Source: Bacteroidota bacterium (GTDB lineage Bacteria > Bacteroidota > Bacteroidia > Chitinophagales > Saprospiraceae). From it: a DNA stretch of 39,638 bases. Below, piece by piece: positions 8,634 through 17,947 of this stretch. The stretch's first letter is position 1. Each line of letters begins with the position of its first letter. A program made the position numbers and the translations under genes. The stretch spans positions 14,088 through 53,725 of the forward strand of contig PZPC01000035.1 of NCBI GenBank assembly GCA_003045895.1, read 5' to 3'. The notes under the pieces are model-generated. The model saw only the letters and a list, made by a program, of their open reading frames with translations, was not told the origin of the DNA and made no database searches.

Positions 8634-10298
8634 TTACACGTTTATCCCCTCCTTAATCTCCCGCTCCACAAAATACATATCCAGTTGTCCCTTGTTCTTG
8701 GCTTCCACTTTGCCGCGGTGTACACAGTCAAAGGCGTAGCGGATGAAGCCATAGGTGGTTTCGGAGATGTTAACGCGGCCAGCCTGGCCATTGGCCTCCA
8801 CGCGGGAGGCGGTGTTGACGGTATCGCCCCAAATGTCGTAGGCAAATTTCTTCACACCTACCACGCCTGCTACCACGGGACCGGTATGGATGCCGATGCG
8901 CGCCTCGAAGTAGGGTTTACCCAGGCGTTGGCGTTCCTGTTTTTGTTCTTCCAGGAAGGTCTGCATTTCCAGGCCGGCGCGGATCATGTTATTGGGGAGA
9001 CTCTTGCGGTCGGTCAGGCCGCTGGCGGCCATGTAAGCATCGCCAATGGTCTTGATTTTTTCAATATCGTCGTACTGGCTGATGATGAAGTCGAAGCCTT
9101 TGAAACATTTGTCCAGTTCCTGCACCAGGTCCTCTGGCGAGAGCTGCTCGGCGATCTGGGTGAAGTTGATGAAGTCCGAAAACAAGACGGTAGCTTCTTT
9201 GTATTGTCTGGCTTTGGCTTTGCCGTTCTGCTTGAGTTCTTCGGCAATGGAGGCGGGCAGGATGTTGAGCAGCAATTCGTCGGAGCGGCTGCGTTCTTTT
9301 TCGATCAGGTGATTCTTTTCTTCCAGTGACCGGGCCGAGCGGCGTTTGGCCGCAAAAAGGCTGAAGAGCAGGATAGCGAGGATGGATAAGATTCCGGCGG
9401 CGGCGGCGGCGGCGTAGAGGAAGAACTGTTGGCGCTGGCTTTTGGCTTCCGCCTCTTGGGCGGCCAGTTTCGCAATAATCAGGGCGTTTTCTTGTTCTTT
9501 ACTGATTAGTTGCTCTTTGGCTACGGCTTCACTCAACTGGTCCACCTCCTGGGCGCGTTGTTGGGCTTTCTTTTCTGCCAGTTCCTTCAGTTCGGTAGCC
9601 GAAAGTAACTCCTCGGTTTTGTTCTGAATTTCGACTTCCTTGGCCTTGTTGGCTTCGCTTAACTGCGAAGTACGGCGCTCCAGCACGGTTTTATCCGAAC
9701 TCAGCTCGTCGGTTTCGCGGCGGAGGTTGCGCACCTGGAATTCCAGTTGGTCTTTTTCTTGCTGCAAGCCCCGCTTTTCGCGGTCGATCTGGCCCCGGAG
9801 CGTTTCGTAGCGGGCTTCCAGGTCACTGATGCTGGTACCATTCTGGCTGAGGTAGGTAAAGGCTTCCTGGTTGATCTCGTAGGCCCGCCGGTAGTTGCGG
9901 TCTTTAACCGCTAATTGCGAGCGCTTGTCCACGGAGCGAATAATGAGGTCAGAGTCGCCCGCCTGTTTGGCGTGCCCCAGGGTGGTGCGCAGCCATACTT
10001 CGGTATTGCGATCATCGCGCTGCCGTTCGTAGGCCAGGGCCACCAGGTAGGCTGCCCGCGCCGCCATGCCACTGTTTTTTTGCTCACTGGCGGCGTTGTA
10101 GGCTTGCTTGCCGTATTCCTCGGCTTGCTCGGCATCTACCCGCAAAAAGGCTTCGGCGAGTTCGTAGCGCAAGACCATCCTTTCCCGGCTATCACTGGCT
10201 TCGGCCAGGGCTTGTTTGATCTCTTCAATATCCGCATTCTGACTCCAGGCAAGTACACTCGTGCACAAACAGAGTGCCAATAGTAATATATATTTCAT
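8634..10298 (-). CDS. Membrane-bound class III adenylate cyclase with TPR-like and coiled-coil sensor region
   Basis: A 554-residue protein from the ATG at 10298, chosen because it begins a clean signal peptide (MKYILLLALCLCTSVLAWSQ); longer upstream starts lack one. Residues about 22-155 are TPR-like helices, 160-290 a long coiled coil, 293-317 a membrane segment, and about 345-545 a class III nucleotidyl cyclase domain. Metal-binding aspartates are Asp375 (LFSDFINFT) and Asp420 (KTIGD). Lys416 and Asp488 (YDIWG) are the adenine-selecting pair, and Asn495/Arg499 (NTASR) the transition-state residues, so it should make cAMP from ATP. The periplasmic TPR/coiled-coil part probably senses a signal and transmits it by dimer rearrangement. 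It lies 121 bp downstream of the subtilase gene but has its own -7 box. Confidence 0.88.
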   Translation of the reverse strand: MKYILLLALCLCTSVLAWSQNADIEEIKQALAEASDSRERMVLRYELAEAFLRVDAEQAEEYGKQAYNAASEQKNSGMAARAAYLVALAYERQRDDRNTEVWLRTTLGHAKQAGDSDLIIRSVDKRSQLAVKDRNYRRAYEINQEAFTYLSQNGTSISDLEARYETLRGQIDREKRGLQQEKDQLEFQVRNLRRETDELSSDKTVLERRTSQLSEANKAKEVEIQNKTEELLSATELKELAEKKAQQRAQEVDQLSEAVAKEQLISKEQENALIIAKLAAQEAEAKSQRQQFFLYAAAAAAGILSILAILLFSLFAAKRRSARSLEEKNHLIEKERSRSDELLLNILPASIAEELKQNGKAKARQYKEATVLFSDFINFTQIAEQLSPEDLVQELDKCFKGFDFIISQYDDIEKIKTIGDAYMAASGLTDRKSLPNNMIRAGLEMQTFLEEQKQERQRLGKPYFEARIGIHTGPVVAGVVGVKKFAYDIWGDTVNTASRVEANGQAGRVNISETTYGFIRYAFDCVHRGKVEAKNKGQLDMYFVEREIKEGINV

Positions 10299-10374
10299 TA
10301 TCCGCTTCCGAAGTTGTTCTGTAAAGCAAAATTGCACGCCGTAAAAAAATAGATGCCGCATGCCTTTGTATTTC

Positions 10375-10382
10375 CAAAGATA
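10375..10382 (-). promoter_or_regulatory. -7 promoter box for the adenylate cyclase gene
   Basis: TATCTTTG on the minus strand matches TAnnTTTG exactly, 76 bp upstream of the cyclase ATG, inside the gap after the subtilase gene. The -33 region has no clear TTTG. Confidence 0.5.
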
Positions 10383-10419
10383 AGTGGAATATCTGAGAAC
10401 CACGGCCTGAAAACAGGCG

Positions 10420-13383
10420 CTAGTCGGTTTTTACTACCCGACGGGTTTGCCACAGCTGCCCCTGCTGGAAAATCCCGATGGTATATAGTCCGGCGGGGAG
10501 GGCGGTGGTATCCAGCGTCCATTGAAGCTGTCCGTTTGGCCACCTGGTGCTACGCAGCCGCCGGCCCGTTGCATCGAACAGGACCATCTCCAGCGACGGA
10601 GGTGGCGGCGTTGGGTTCAGCCAGTTGAGTTGCAGCACGTCCCGAAAAGGATTGGGCGCCACCTGCCAGTCGGCCGCATGGTCCGTAAATGCCTGTACCC
10701 CTACGGTACAAGTATTGAATTCAAAGGTGCTGTAGCCCAAACTTTGTTCCTCGGTACAGCTGGTTTTTACGCGGATCAGGTAACTGGCGCAACTGTCTAA
10801 CCCCGTTACCTGGGCCGAATTTCCGGTGACCAGCAGGGGTTGCCAATCGATCGCGCTACTGGCGCGAAAATCGGCTTCGTAGGCGATGGCGGCGGCGACG
10901 GGGGTCCAGCTGATGGTGGCCGACGTAAAGTCGGCACGATCCAGCACGAAACCCGTCGGACTGGAGCAGTTGCTCGAAGGCACAACAGCTACACAATAGT
11001 CTTCTATCTCACCGAAGTCCATGGTAAAAGGACAGGGGCTACCCGCTACGTTGAACTGCATGAGCACCCGCATACGGGTAACGCCAAGGTTGGTCGCTGC
11101 GGGGATGTTAAGTACGCCATCGACGGCTGCGGACGAAGCGGCGGCCTGGAAGATGATCTCATTGGTGGTAAAGCTGCCGTTGTGGTCGGTATCCAGCCAG
11201 ATGCGCCAGGCCTGCGGAAACATGTCGGTGGTGGGATAGCCGGGGGTTAGCCGGATGGGGTAAGCGCCACCTGCTTCCAGGTTCAGGGCAGGTAAGGTGA
11301 GCCCAAAATCCTGGTAGCCCGTGGGGGAACCCGTGGTGCTGTTGCTGAAAAAGCCACCGATCTCTACCCGTTGGATGTATTCCGCGTCAGTTGACAAGAT
11401 ATTCAGGCGCACACAATAGTCCAGTTCCAGGCAAGGGCCACAACCCGCCGTGAGGAAAATCTGGATCGGCGTCCAGTCGGTGGCCGTGCCAATGCAAAAA
11501 GTGCGAAGCTGGTACTCGTAAACGACACACCCCCCCAATCCTTCCACCGTCCAGGAAGGTCCATCCGTGGTAATGGTTTCCCAGGTGGTGGTGCCTTGCT
11601 CGCGCCAGCGCAGCTGGTAGCCCTGGGCCGCAAATACCGCGTCCCAGGAAAAATAGACGGATTCGTTGCTGATATTTAAAATTTCGATGTTAGCCGGTGG
11701 ATCACAACAACCATCGGTGGTGAAAAACTGGCTGTTCTGGAAAGGGATGGTACTGCTGAAACAGTTGGATTGCAGCTGGTATTCGTACGCCTGGCAAGGG
11801 GTGAGTCCGGTCAATAACAGGGGGCTCTGTGCTGCGGTCAGCAAGGTCCAGGCGGTTGTTCCTACGGCCCGGTAGCGAATATCGACCGAGGCCAGGCTGT
11901 CGTTGGTGTTCCAGGTGAGGGTAGCCTGGGTAGCGGTGCGGTTGGCCAACCGAAAAGAGCTGGCGGGCAGGCAACCCGCGCAGCGTTGCTGGAGGTAGCG
12001 CAGGCTGTTGTTGGCATTCAGGCGTCCGCCCGTAACCGTGATGCCGGCCAGGGAAGGGATCGGATCCACCCCCGCCAGGATGGCTTCTTTGATGAGCAAT
12101 GCCGCCGCGGCGGGGTCGGCTTGTACGAGGGCCATCAGGGAGGGGCAATCCAGGCTGTAGAGCAACGCCGCCGTGCCCGCCACGTGCGGGGTTGCACTGG
12201 ATGTTCCTCCGAAAGTGCTGTAGCTGCTGCCATTGGCCAGGGTGTAGACCCCATTGCCGGGCGCGCTGAGGTCGATGGATACCGCACCATAACCAGCAGC
12301 CGGCACTTTCACATCGTTGTGGTCGGTATTGGTTACGCTGATCAGGTAATCGCTGGTGCAGCCAGTGGGCAGATCGCCCGTTATTTCTATATTGAAATCT
12401 TTATTTACGGTAGCGCCGCAGTTGATAATACCCGCTTCGCCCAGCATGTCGTAAAAACCACACCAGATCGGTGCATCGGTCGGATTGCCCCGCTCCACGC
12501 CCCAGGAAGCGTTGGTCGCCACCACAAAGGCCCCTGTTGCGCCGCCCGATTCGTTGTAGCGCAGCCGTTGCTCCAGGGCATAGGAATAGGCTTCGAGCAC
12601 CCTTGCTTCGCTGGTGTTGAAGTTGTTGCGGATGATCATCACTTTTACGGACCAGTTGACCCCCGTAACGCCGCTGCTGTTGTTGCCGTCGGCGCCAATG
12701 ATACCCGCTACCGAGGTGCCGTGGCCGCCGACACTGATGTCGTCGTTGTCACTGAGGATATTCCACCCCCGGTAATCGTCGATGTAGCCGTTACCGTCGT
12801 CGTCCAGGCCATTGTTGGGTATTTCTGCGTGGTTGTACCAACGGTTGCGCTGCAGATCCACGTGGTTGACGTCAATCCCATTGTCGAGCACGGCCACGAC
12901 GATGGTGTCGCCGGTGCTGGTGATGCCGCCGGTGGTCAGGTTCCACGCTTCTACCGCGTCGATGTCGGCGTCGACGGTGCCGCCACTCTGGCCGGTATTC
13001 TGGTACTGCCACTGCTGGTTGAAGGCGGCATCGTTGGGGGTGGCCCGCAACTCCACCTGGTGATTGTACTGGGCTTCCTGGACCGACCGGTCAGCCCGCA
13101 GGGCTTTGCGTAATTCATCTTCCCGGACACGGGTAGTCGCAAAAGTCAGCAGCCAAATCCTGGCGGGTCGGGAGACGATTTCGGATTGGAGCAGCTGCAG
13201 GTTGGCCGGATGTTGGCTGTTCCAGGACGAAAACCATTTGTCGGCCTCCGTACCGGGGGCCAGTTGTACCAACAATTCACCTTGGATGTGATCCAACGCC
13301 TGGGCACTGAGGGCCGTTTTACCAGCGATGATGACGAGGAGGAGCAGCAATAAACGGGGCCAGAAATATGTTCTTGCGTTCAT
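10420..13383 (-). CDS. Secreted subtilisin-like (S8) protease with FN3, GEVED and type IX sorting domains
   Basis: A 987-residue protein. Residues 1-27 are a signal peptide and about 30-110 a propeptide. The S8 catalytic domain (about 125-415) shows Asp167 in VAVLDNGID, His221 in GGHGTSVAG, the oxyanion Asn near residue 291 (TNASWG) and Ser395 in GGTSSATPHVAG. Two to three fibronectin III domains follow (about 435-650 and again near 850-920). A GEVED domain (about 650-830) ends in DFGEIEDYCV. The last ~80 residues are a type A type IX secretion sorting domain (starting VAPNPFRDVLQLNW, ending GLYTIGIFQQG...RRVVKTD). It is therefore an extracellular protease carried across the outer membrane by the Por/type IX system. 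The catalytic triad is intact. Confidence 0.93.
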   Translation of the reverse strand: MNARTYFWPRLLLLLLVIIAGKTALSAQALDHIQGELLVQLAPGTEADKWFSSWNSQHPANLQLLQSEIVSRPARIWLLTFATTRVREDELRKALRADRSVQEAQYNHQVELRATPNDAAFNQQWQYQNTGQSGGTVDADIDAVEAWNLTTGGITSTGDTIVVAVLDNGIDVNHVDLQRNRWYNHAEIPNNGLDDDGNGYIDDYRGWNILSDNDDISVGGHGTSVAGIIGADGNNSSGVTGVNWSVKVMIIRNNFNTSEARVLEAYSYALEQRLRYNESGGATGAFVVATNASWGVERGNPTDAPIWCGFYDMLGEAGIINCGATVNKDFNIEITGDLPTGCTSDYLISVTNTDHNDVKVPAAGYGAVSIDLSAPGNGVYTLANGSSYSTFGGTSSATPHVAGTAALLYSLDCPSLMALVQADPAAAALLIKEAILAGVDPIPSLAGITVTGGRLNANNSLRYLQQRCAGCLPASSFRLANRTATQATLTWNTNDSLASVDIRYRAVGTTAWTLLTAAQSPLLLTGLTPCQAYEYQLQSNCFSSTIPFQNSQFFTTDGCCDPPANIEILNISNESVYFSWDAVFAAQGYQLRWREQGTTTWETITTDGPSWTVEGLGGCVVYEYQLRTFCIGTATDWTPIQIFLTAGCGPCLELDYCVRLNILSTDAEYIQRVEIGGFFSNSTTGSPTGYQDFGLTLPALNLEAGGAYPIRLTPGYPTTDMFPQAWRIWLDTDHNGSFTTNEIIFQAAASSAAVDGVLNIPAATNLGVTRMRVLMQFNVAGSPCPFTMDFGEIEDYCVAVVPSSNCSSPTGFVLDRADFTSATISWTPVAAAIAYEADFRASSAIDWQPLLVTGNSAQVTGLDSCASYLIRVKTSCTEEQSLGYSTFEFNTCTVGVQAFTDHAADWQVAPNPFRDVLQLNWLNPTPPPPSLEMVLFDATGRRLRSTRWPNGQLQWTLDTTALPAGLYTIGIFQQGQLWQTRRVVKTD

Positions 13384-13463
13384 GGGGGAATTTTTGCAAC
13401 CAGGATGCAGCTGTTATTAATTTGTACGGAGAACTCGCTTTCTAACGCGAAACTAGGGATTTC

Positions 13464-13477
13464 TGGCCTATAGGCCA
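13464..13477. promoter_or_regulatory. 14-bp perfect palindrome upstream of the subtilase gene
   Basis: TGGCCTATAGGCCA is perfectly self-complementary and lies about 80 bp upstream of the subtilase ATG, between that gene and the rho terminator. It may be an operator for a dimeric regulator. No regulator is identified. Confidence 0.35.
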
Positions 13478-13522
13478 ACGAAAATTAACGTTTACCCTAC
13501 AACTGACCGGTGGCAGCCGAAA

Positions 13523-13565
13523 AAAAAGCAGCGCCACCCCGGGAATCGGAGCGGCGCTGCTTTTT
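13523..13565 (-). terminator. Rho-independent terminator of rho (works in either direction)
   Basis: A perfect 13-bp stem, AAAAAGCAGCGCC (13523-13535) with GGCGCTGCTTTTT (13553-13565), and a 17-nt loop. On the minus strand the stem runs into a T tract, 26 bp after the rho stop codon. Confidence 0.88.
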
Positions 13566-13591
13566 ATTTATCCTTGTTGCGTTACCAACGA

Positions 13592-15442
13592 CTAGCCATT
13601 CATCGAAGTGAGGAACTCTTCGTTGCTAGCGGTATGGAGTAAGTTTTTGCGGAGGAATTCGAATGCTTCGTCGGGCTTCATATCCGAGAGGTGCTTGCGC
13701 AGGATGAACATCCGTTGCAGGGTGTCCTTGTCCATGAGCAGGTCCTCGCGACGCGTACTGGACGAAAGCAGGTCGATGGCCGGGTACATGCGCTTGTTGG
13801 CCAGGGTGCGGTCCAGCGACAATTCCATGTTACCGGTACCTTTGAATTCTTCAAAGATAACGTTGTCCATTTTCGAGCCGGTTTCGGTCAGTGCAGTTGC
13901 CAGGATGGTGAGTGAACCACCATCTTCAATGTTACGGGCAGCACCAAAGAATTTCTTGGGTTTCTGTAAAGCGTTGGCTTCTACACCACCAGAGAGTACC
14001 TTGCCACTGGCCGGGGCTACGGTGTTGTAGGCACGTGCCAGACGCGTAATAGAATCCAGCAGGATACATACGTCGTGGCCACATTCTACCATCCGCTTTG
14101 CTTTTTCCAGTACGACACCCGCAACGCGCACGTGGTTTTCCGCGGGTTCGTCAAAGGTAGAGGCGATGACCTCGGCTTTCACGCTGCGCTTCATGTCCGT
14201 AACTTCTTCCGGCCGTTCGTCGATCAGGAGGATAATAAGGTAAGTCTCGGGGTGGTTTTTAGAGATGGCATTGGCCATGTCTTTCAGCAGTACGGTTTTA
14301 CCCGACTTGGGCTGTGCCACAATGAGTCCGCGTTGTCCTTTACCGATGGGGGTAAACAGGTCGATGAGGCGGTTGCCAAAATCCCGACCGGTAGGAGAGG
14401 TGGTCATCTTGTATTTTTCCGTAGGGAAGAGCGGGGTCAGGTAGTCAAAAGGTACCCGTTCGCTTACTTCCTTGGGGTCCAGGCCATTGATCTTGGAAAC
14501 CCGCAGGAGGGCAAAGTATTTTTCGCCTTCCTTAGGTGGCCGAACGGCACCCAGAACAGTATCTCCCGTACGCAAACCAAAAAGCTTGATTTGTGAAGGA
14601 GAAACGTAAATATCATCAGGGGAAGTGAGGTAGTTGTAATCGGCTGAGCGGAGGAAGCCGTAACCATCGGGCATCATTTCCAGGATACCTTCGCCTTCGA
14701 TCACACCATCCAGGTCAATATCAAAAACATCTACGGGTTGGGGCTTCTCGCGGGGCTCTGCTTTAGCTTCTTCGCGGGGTTCCGGCTTCGGCTTCGGCGC
14801 TGCTTTGGCTTCCACTGCTGGCCGCTTTTCCTGCTCTTCTTCTACGTTGCGAGCTGGCCGGCGGTCACCTTCCCGGCGATCACTTTCGCGACGATCACTT
14901 TCGCGACGATCAACTTCGCGACGATCACCTTCCCGGCGATCACTTTCCCGGCGGTCACCTTCGCGACGATCACCTTCGCGACGGTCACCTTCCCGGCGAT
15001 CACCTTCCCGACGATCACCTTCCCGGCGGTCACCTTCCCGGCGATCACCTTCGCGACGGTCGCCTTCCCGACGACGATCCTGGCGACCTGAAGGGTTATC
15101 CCCTTCGGTAGTGGGGCTGCTTTTTTTCTCTTCTTCTCTTTTGCGTACAGCGCGGGCGCGGCGGGCGGCCCGGTCTTCTTCACTCATGGGTGCAGGGCGG
15201 TCTACTTCTGCTTCCGCATTTTCCCGGCGGACGAGTTTGGTTCGATCGTTGACGGGCCTTTTCCCCCGATCATCATTGGCCGGGGTATTTTTATCGGCAG
15301 CACCAATGATGGCCTGGTGATCAAGAATTTTGTGGATAAGTTCTTGTTTATTTAAGCGCTTGTAGCCGCTAAGGTCCATCTTCTCTGCCAGTTCCTTGAG
15401 TTCAGGAACCAACATGTCATTCAACTGCAAAATATCAAACAT
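13592..15442 (-). CDS. rho: Transcription termination factor Rho with long repetitive disordered insertion
   Basis: A 616-residue hexameric RNA helicase that ends transcription of untranslated RNA. The N-terminal Rho_N helical domain (about 1-45, [16 protein letters not shown]) is followed by an insertion (about 50-250) that is charged and disordered. It includes about fourteen five-residue repeats of the form (E)GDRR. The primary RNA-binding cold-shock fold starts near 255 ([16 protein letters not shown]). The ATPase core has Walker A QPKSGKT (near 380), Walker [14 protein letters not shown], and the Q/R-loop region through [12 protein letters not shown]. Long Rho insertions are typical of Bacteroidota, and in Bacteroides such a region drives phase separation of Rho. 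The gene diverges from serS and ends at a strong hairpin terminator. Confidence 0.97.
   Translation of the reverse strand: MFDILQLNDMLVPELKELAEKMDLSGYKRLNKQELIHKILDHQAIIGAADKNTPANDDRGKRPVNDRTKLVRRENAEAEVDRPAPMSEEDRAARRARAVRKREEEKKSSPTTEGDNPSGRQDRRREGDRREGDRREGDRREGDRREGDRREGDRREGDRREGDRRESDRREGDRREVDRRESDRRESDRREGDRRPARNVEEEQEKRPAVEAKAAPKPKPEPREEAKAEPREKPQPVDVFDIDLDGVIEGEGILEMMPDGYGFLRSADYNYLTSPDDIYVSPSQIKLFGLRTGDTVLGAVRPPKEGEKYFALLRVSKINGLDPKEVSERVPFDYLTPLFPTEKYKMTTSPTGRDFGNRLIDLFTPIGKGQRGLIVAQPKSGKTVLLKDMANAISKNHPETYLIILLIDERPEEVTDMKRSVKAEVIASTFDEPAENHVRVAGVVLEKAKRMVECGHDVCILLDSITRLARAYNTVAPASGKVLSGGVEANALQKPKKFFGAARNIEDGGSLTILATALTETGSKMDNVIFEEFKGTGNMELSLDRTLANKRMYPAIDLLSSSTRREDLLMDKDTLQRMFILRKHLSDMKPDEAFEFLRKNLLHTASNEEFLTSMNG
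14861..15079 (-). repeat. 15-bp minisatellite encoding the (E/S/V)GDRR-type repeats of Rho
   Basis: About fourteen tandem 15-bp units such as TTCCCGGCGATCACC (plus strand) lie inside rho. Units differ mostly at synonymous positions (CCCGG/GCGAC, GAT/GGT), and a few give S or V instead of G or E, so the array is old enough to have diversified while keeping charge and length in frame. Confidence 0.85.
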
Positions 15443-15827
15443 AATGGTGTGATGTTACTTTATCTACTTTCGGAAGGTTTAAGAGAGTAGTCGATCTGAG
15501 GGGGTTACCTGAGATCGAAAGATTAGGTTATTGCAACGCTGCGGTTTTGCTTTTCTCAATGACTGTGGTTCGTAATGCACGATCTTCGAAGAAAACGAAG
15601 AATGGGCAGAAAAATAGAACGATCAGGGGAAACTAAGAATTGCGGTAAAAAATCCTCGGCTTGAAAGTAATTGTAAGCGTATAGCGAGGACTTAGCTTTA
15701 GCATATTTGCTGCGCAAAAATAAGCTTATTTTTTTAATCCAAATACTATCTTTGCAAAAATTCCTGATTTTAGGGAGATTTTTTCGGTTTTTACTTGTTC
15801 AAAACGAGGAATTAAGCTTAACACCAA
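15443..15827. other. Divergent intergenic region between rho and serS
   Basis: This 385-bp gap holds the promoters of the two divergent genes. The only good box I can point to is the serS -7 element at 15747-15754. The rest is AT-rich without a reading frame or strong hairpin that I could find. Confidence 0.5.
15747..15754 (+). promoter_or_regulatory. -7 promoter box for serS
   Basis: TATCTTTG matches TAnnTTTG, 73 bp before the serS ATG. The -33 region is a T-rich run, not a clean TTTG. Confidence 0.5.
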
Positions 15828-17105
15828 ATGTTACAAACCACATTCATCCGCGAAAATAGGGAATTACTCCTTAGCCGACTGGGCAAACGGAATTGGCAGG
15901 CCACGGACCTGCTGGTCATTGACCAGATTATTGAGCTCGATGACCAACGCAAAGCACTGCAAACGGCGCACGAAGGTCTGCTGGCCAGTCGCAACCAGTT
16001 GTCGGATGAGATCGGTCAGCTTTTCAAAGCGGGCCAACGCGAAAAAGCGGAGGGCTTGCGGCAGGAAGTCAACGAGCTAAAGGAAAAAGCGACTGTCCTG
16101 GAAACGGAACTGAAGGATACGCTGGAAAAACTGCAGTACGCCCTCTACACGGTTCCCAATATGCCGCACGAATCGGTGCCGGCAGGAAGCACGGACGAAG
16201 ACAATGAGGTTTTCAAAGACTGGAGTGGCCCGCTGCCTGACCTGGGCGAAGGAGCTGTTCCGCACTGGGAATTGGCCAAGAAATACAACCTTTTCGACCT
16301 CGAGCTGGGGGTCAAGATTACCGGTGCTGGTTTTCCTGTTTACCGGGGCAAGGGGGCTAAATTGCAGCGGGCCCTGATCAGTTTCTTCCTCGACGAAGCT
16401 ACTGCGGCAGGTTACGAAGAAATTATTCCGCCTCACCTCGTCAACGAAGCCACCGCCACGGCTACCGGGCAGTTGCCGGATAAGGAAGGGCAGATGTACT
16501 ACGTGGCTGCCGATGACCTCTACCTGATCCCTACGGCTGAAGTACCCGTGACCAACGTGTACCGCGACGTGATCCTGAACGAGGAGGATTTTCCGATCAA
16601 GATGACGGCTTATACGCCTTGTTTTCGCCGGGAAGCGGGCTCTTACGGTGCTCACGTGCGCGGGCTCAACCGGGTGCACCAGTTCGACAAGGTGGAGATT
16701 GTCCAAATTCAGCACCCTGATCGCTCTTACGATACCCTCTACGAAATGCTCGACCACGTTGAGCGCGTCCTGCAGAAGCTCGAGCTACCCTACCGCATTC
16801 TACGGCTCTGTGGTGGCGACCTGGGTTTTACCTCGGCGCTTACCTACGATTTCGAAGTTTACTCGGCGGCCCAACAGCGGTGGTTGGAAGTCAGTTCCGT
16901 ATCTAATTTTGAAACTTTTCAGGCCAACCGGCTGAAGTTGCGCTACCGGGACGGCAAGCAGACCCAACTGGCGCACACCCTGAACGGGAGTGCCCTGGCT
17001 TTAGCCCGTATTTTTGCCGCTCTGGTGGAAAACAACCAGCAGCCTGATGGGATTGCTATTCCCAAGGTGCTACACAGTTACACGGGTTTTCAGCAGATCG
17101 ACTAA
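15828..17105 (+). CDS. serS: Seryl-tRNA synthetase
   Basis: A 425-residue class II synthetase that charges tRNA-Ser with serine. The N-terminal antiparallel coiled-coil arm that holds the tRNA long variable arm is at about 30-105. Class II motif 2 is visible in PCFRREAGSYGAHVRGLNR (about 260-285), and motif 3 in LNGSALALARIFAALVENNQ (about 385-405). Length and start fit the family. It is cytoplasmic and essential, in a run of plus-strand housekeeping genes. Confidence 0.98.
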   Translation: MLQTTFIRENRELLLSRLGKRNWQATDLLVIDQIIELDDQRKALQTAHEGLLASRNQLSDEIGQLFKAGQREKAEGLRQEVNELKEKATVLETELKDTLEKLQYALYTVPNMPHESVPAGSTDEDNEVFKDWSGPLPDLGEGAVPHWELAKKYNLFDLELGVKITGAGFPVYRGKGAKLQRALISFFLDEATAAGYEEIIPPHLVNEATATATGQLPDKEGQMYYVAADDLYLIPTAEVPVTNVYRDVILNEEDFPIKMTAYTPCFRREAGSYGAHVRGLNRVHQFDKVEIVQIQHPDRSYDTLYEMLDHVERVLQKLELPYRILRLCGGDLGFTSALTYDFEVYSAAQQRWLEVSSVSNFETFQANRLKLRYRDGKQTQLAHTLNGSALALARIFAALVENNQQPDGIAIPKVLHSYTGFQQID

Positions 17106-17168
17106 GCAAGCGTAACCTTTTGTAGTTGTTTGCGTCCCAATTGTGTTAAACTGAAAATTGACAAGACT

Positions 17169-17849
17169 ATGGGGTATTTTATCATTGTGGGTATTTTTTC
17201 ACTCATTGGGATGGTAGTGAGCAACCGCCTGAAGTCGAAATTTGCCCACTATTCCAATGTTCCGCTGAGCAATGGCCGCTCGGGTGCGGAGGTAGCTGCC
17301 ACAATGCTACAATATTACGGTATCCATGATGTAAGGATTATGCAGGGGCAGGGTATGCTCACCGATCATTACAACCCCGCCACCAAGACGGTGAACCTGA
17401 GTCCGGAAGTATTCAACGGGCGTCACGTTGCTGCGGCTGCGGTAGCTGCCCACGAATGTGGCCACGCGGTACAACACAAAAATGCCTACGCCTGGTTGCA
17501 GCTGCGCTCGGCGCTGGTGCCAGCGGTCAACTTTGCTGCCAAAGCACAACAGTATTTACTCCTCTTCGCACTGGGGGCATTTGGATTGGGGGGAAGCAAT
17601 GTGCTGTTATATCTTACCATTGCGGCTTTTGGTATTACCACGATCTTCAGCCTGGTCACGTTGCCCGTTGAGTTCGATGCCAGCAACCGCGCCCTGGCCT
17701 GGTTGAATCAAAGCGGTTTTACCCGGGGCAAAGAACAGGAAGGTGCCAAGGATGCACTCTGGTGGGCTGCTACTACCTACGTGGTGGCGGCTTTGTCTTC
17801 GCTGGTGGTATTGTTGTACCTGATCATCAACCTGACCAACAGGGACTAG
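17169..17849 (+). CDS. YugP-like membrane zinc metallopeptidase
   Basis: A 226-residue protein. I start it at the ATG at 17169 because it begins the N-terminal membrane helix (MGYFIIVGIFSLIGMVV); the upstream extension is not hydrophobic. It has the zinc motif HECGH (His95, Glu96, His99) in AAHECGHAVQH, and a plausible third ligand, the Glu of PVEFDASNRA. Further membrane helices lie at about 115-165 and 195-220. These features fit the neutral zinc peptidase family of Bacillus YugP (Zn_peptidase_2). Its substrate is unknown in the family; a role in membrane protein quality control is only a guess. It lies 63 bp after serS. Confidence 0.9.
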   Translation: MGYFIIVGIFSLIGMVVSNRLKSKFAHYSNVPLSNGRSGAEVAATMLQYYGIHDVRIMQGQGMLTDHYNPATKTVNLSPEVFNGRHVAAAAVAAHECGHAVQHKNAYAWLQLRSALVPAVNFAAKAQQYLLLFALGAFGLGGSNVLLYLTIAAFGITTIFSLVTLPVEFDASNRALAWLNQSGFTRGKEQEGAKDALWWAATTYVVAALSSLVVLLYLIINLTNRD

Positions 17850-17881
17850 CAAGCTGCTATCCTTGTCTTATTTGGTGACCA

Positions 17882-17912
17882 TTTGAAAACTAGCACAGGG
17901 TTGCTATCTTTG
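17882..17912 (+). promoter_or_regulatory. Promoter of frr (full Bacteroidota consensus)
   Basis: TTTG (17882-17885), exactly 19 bp, then TATCTTTG (17905-17912): a perfect TTTG-N19-TAnnTTTG promoter, 35 bp before the frr ATG. Confidence 0.75.
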
Positions 17913-17947
17913 TTGCTGATTTTGGATTTGTACAAAGAATAATTACT

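Noticed and set aside
10299-10403. N-terminal extension of the adenylate cyclase to 10403.
   Set aside because: It includes the likely promoter -7 box at 10375-10382 and precedes a clean signal peptide at 10298.
14861-15079. A CRISPR-like appearance of regularly spaced repeats.
   Set aside because: The 15-bp units are directly tandem with no spacers and lie within the rho coding frame.
14738-15320. Long frames through the rho repeat array on both strands, encoding ITFATITF-like or SRRSPSRR-like repeats.
   Set aside because: They arise because the 15-bp repeat is open in all frames; only the Rho frame continues into a real protein.
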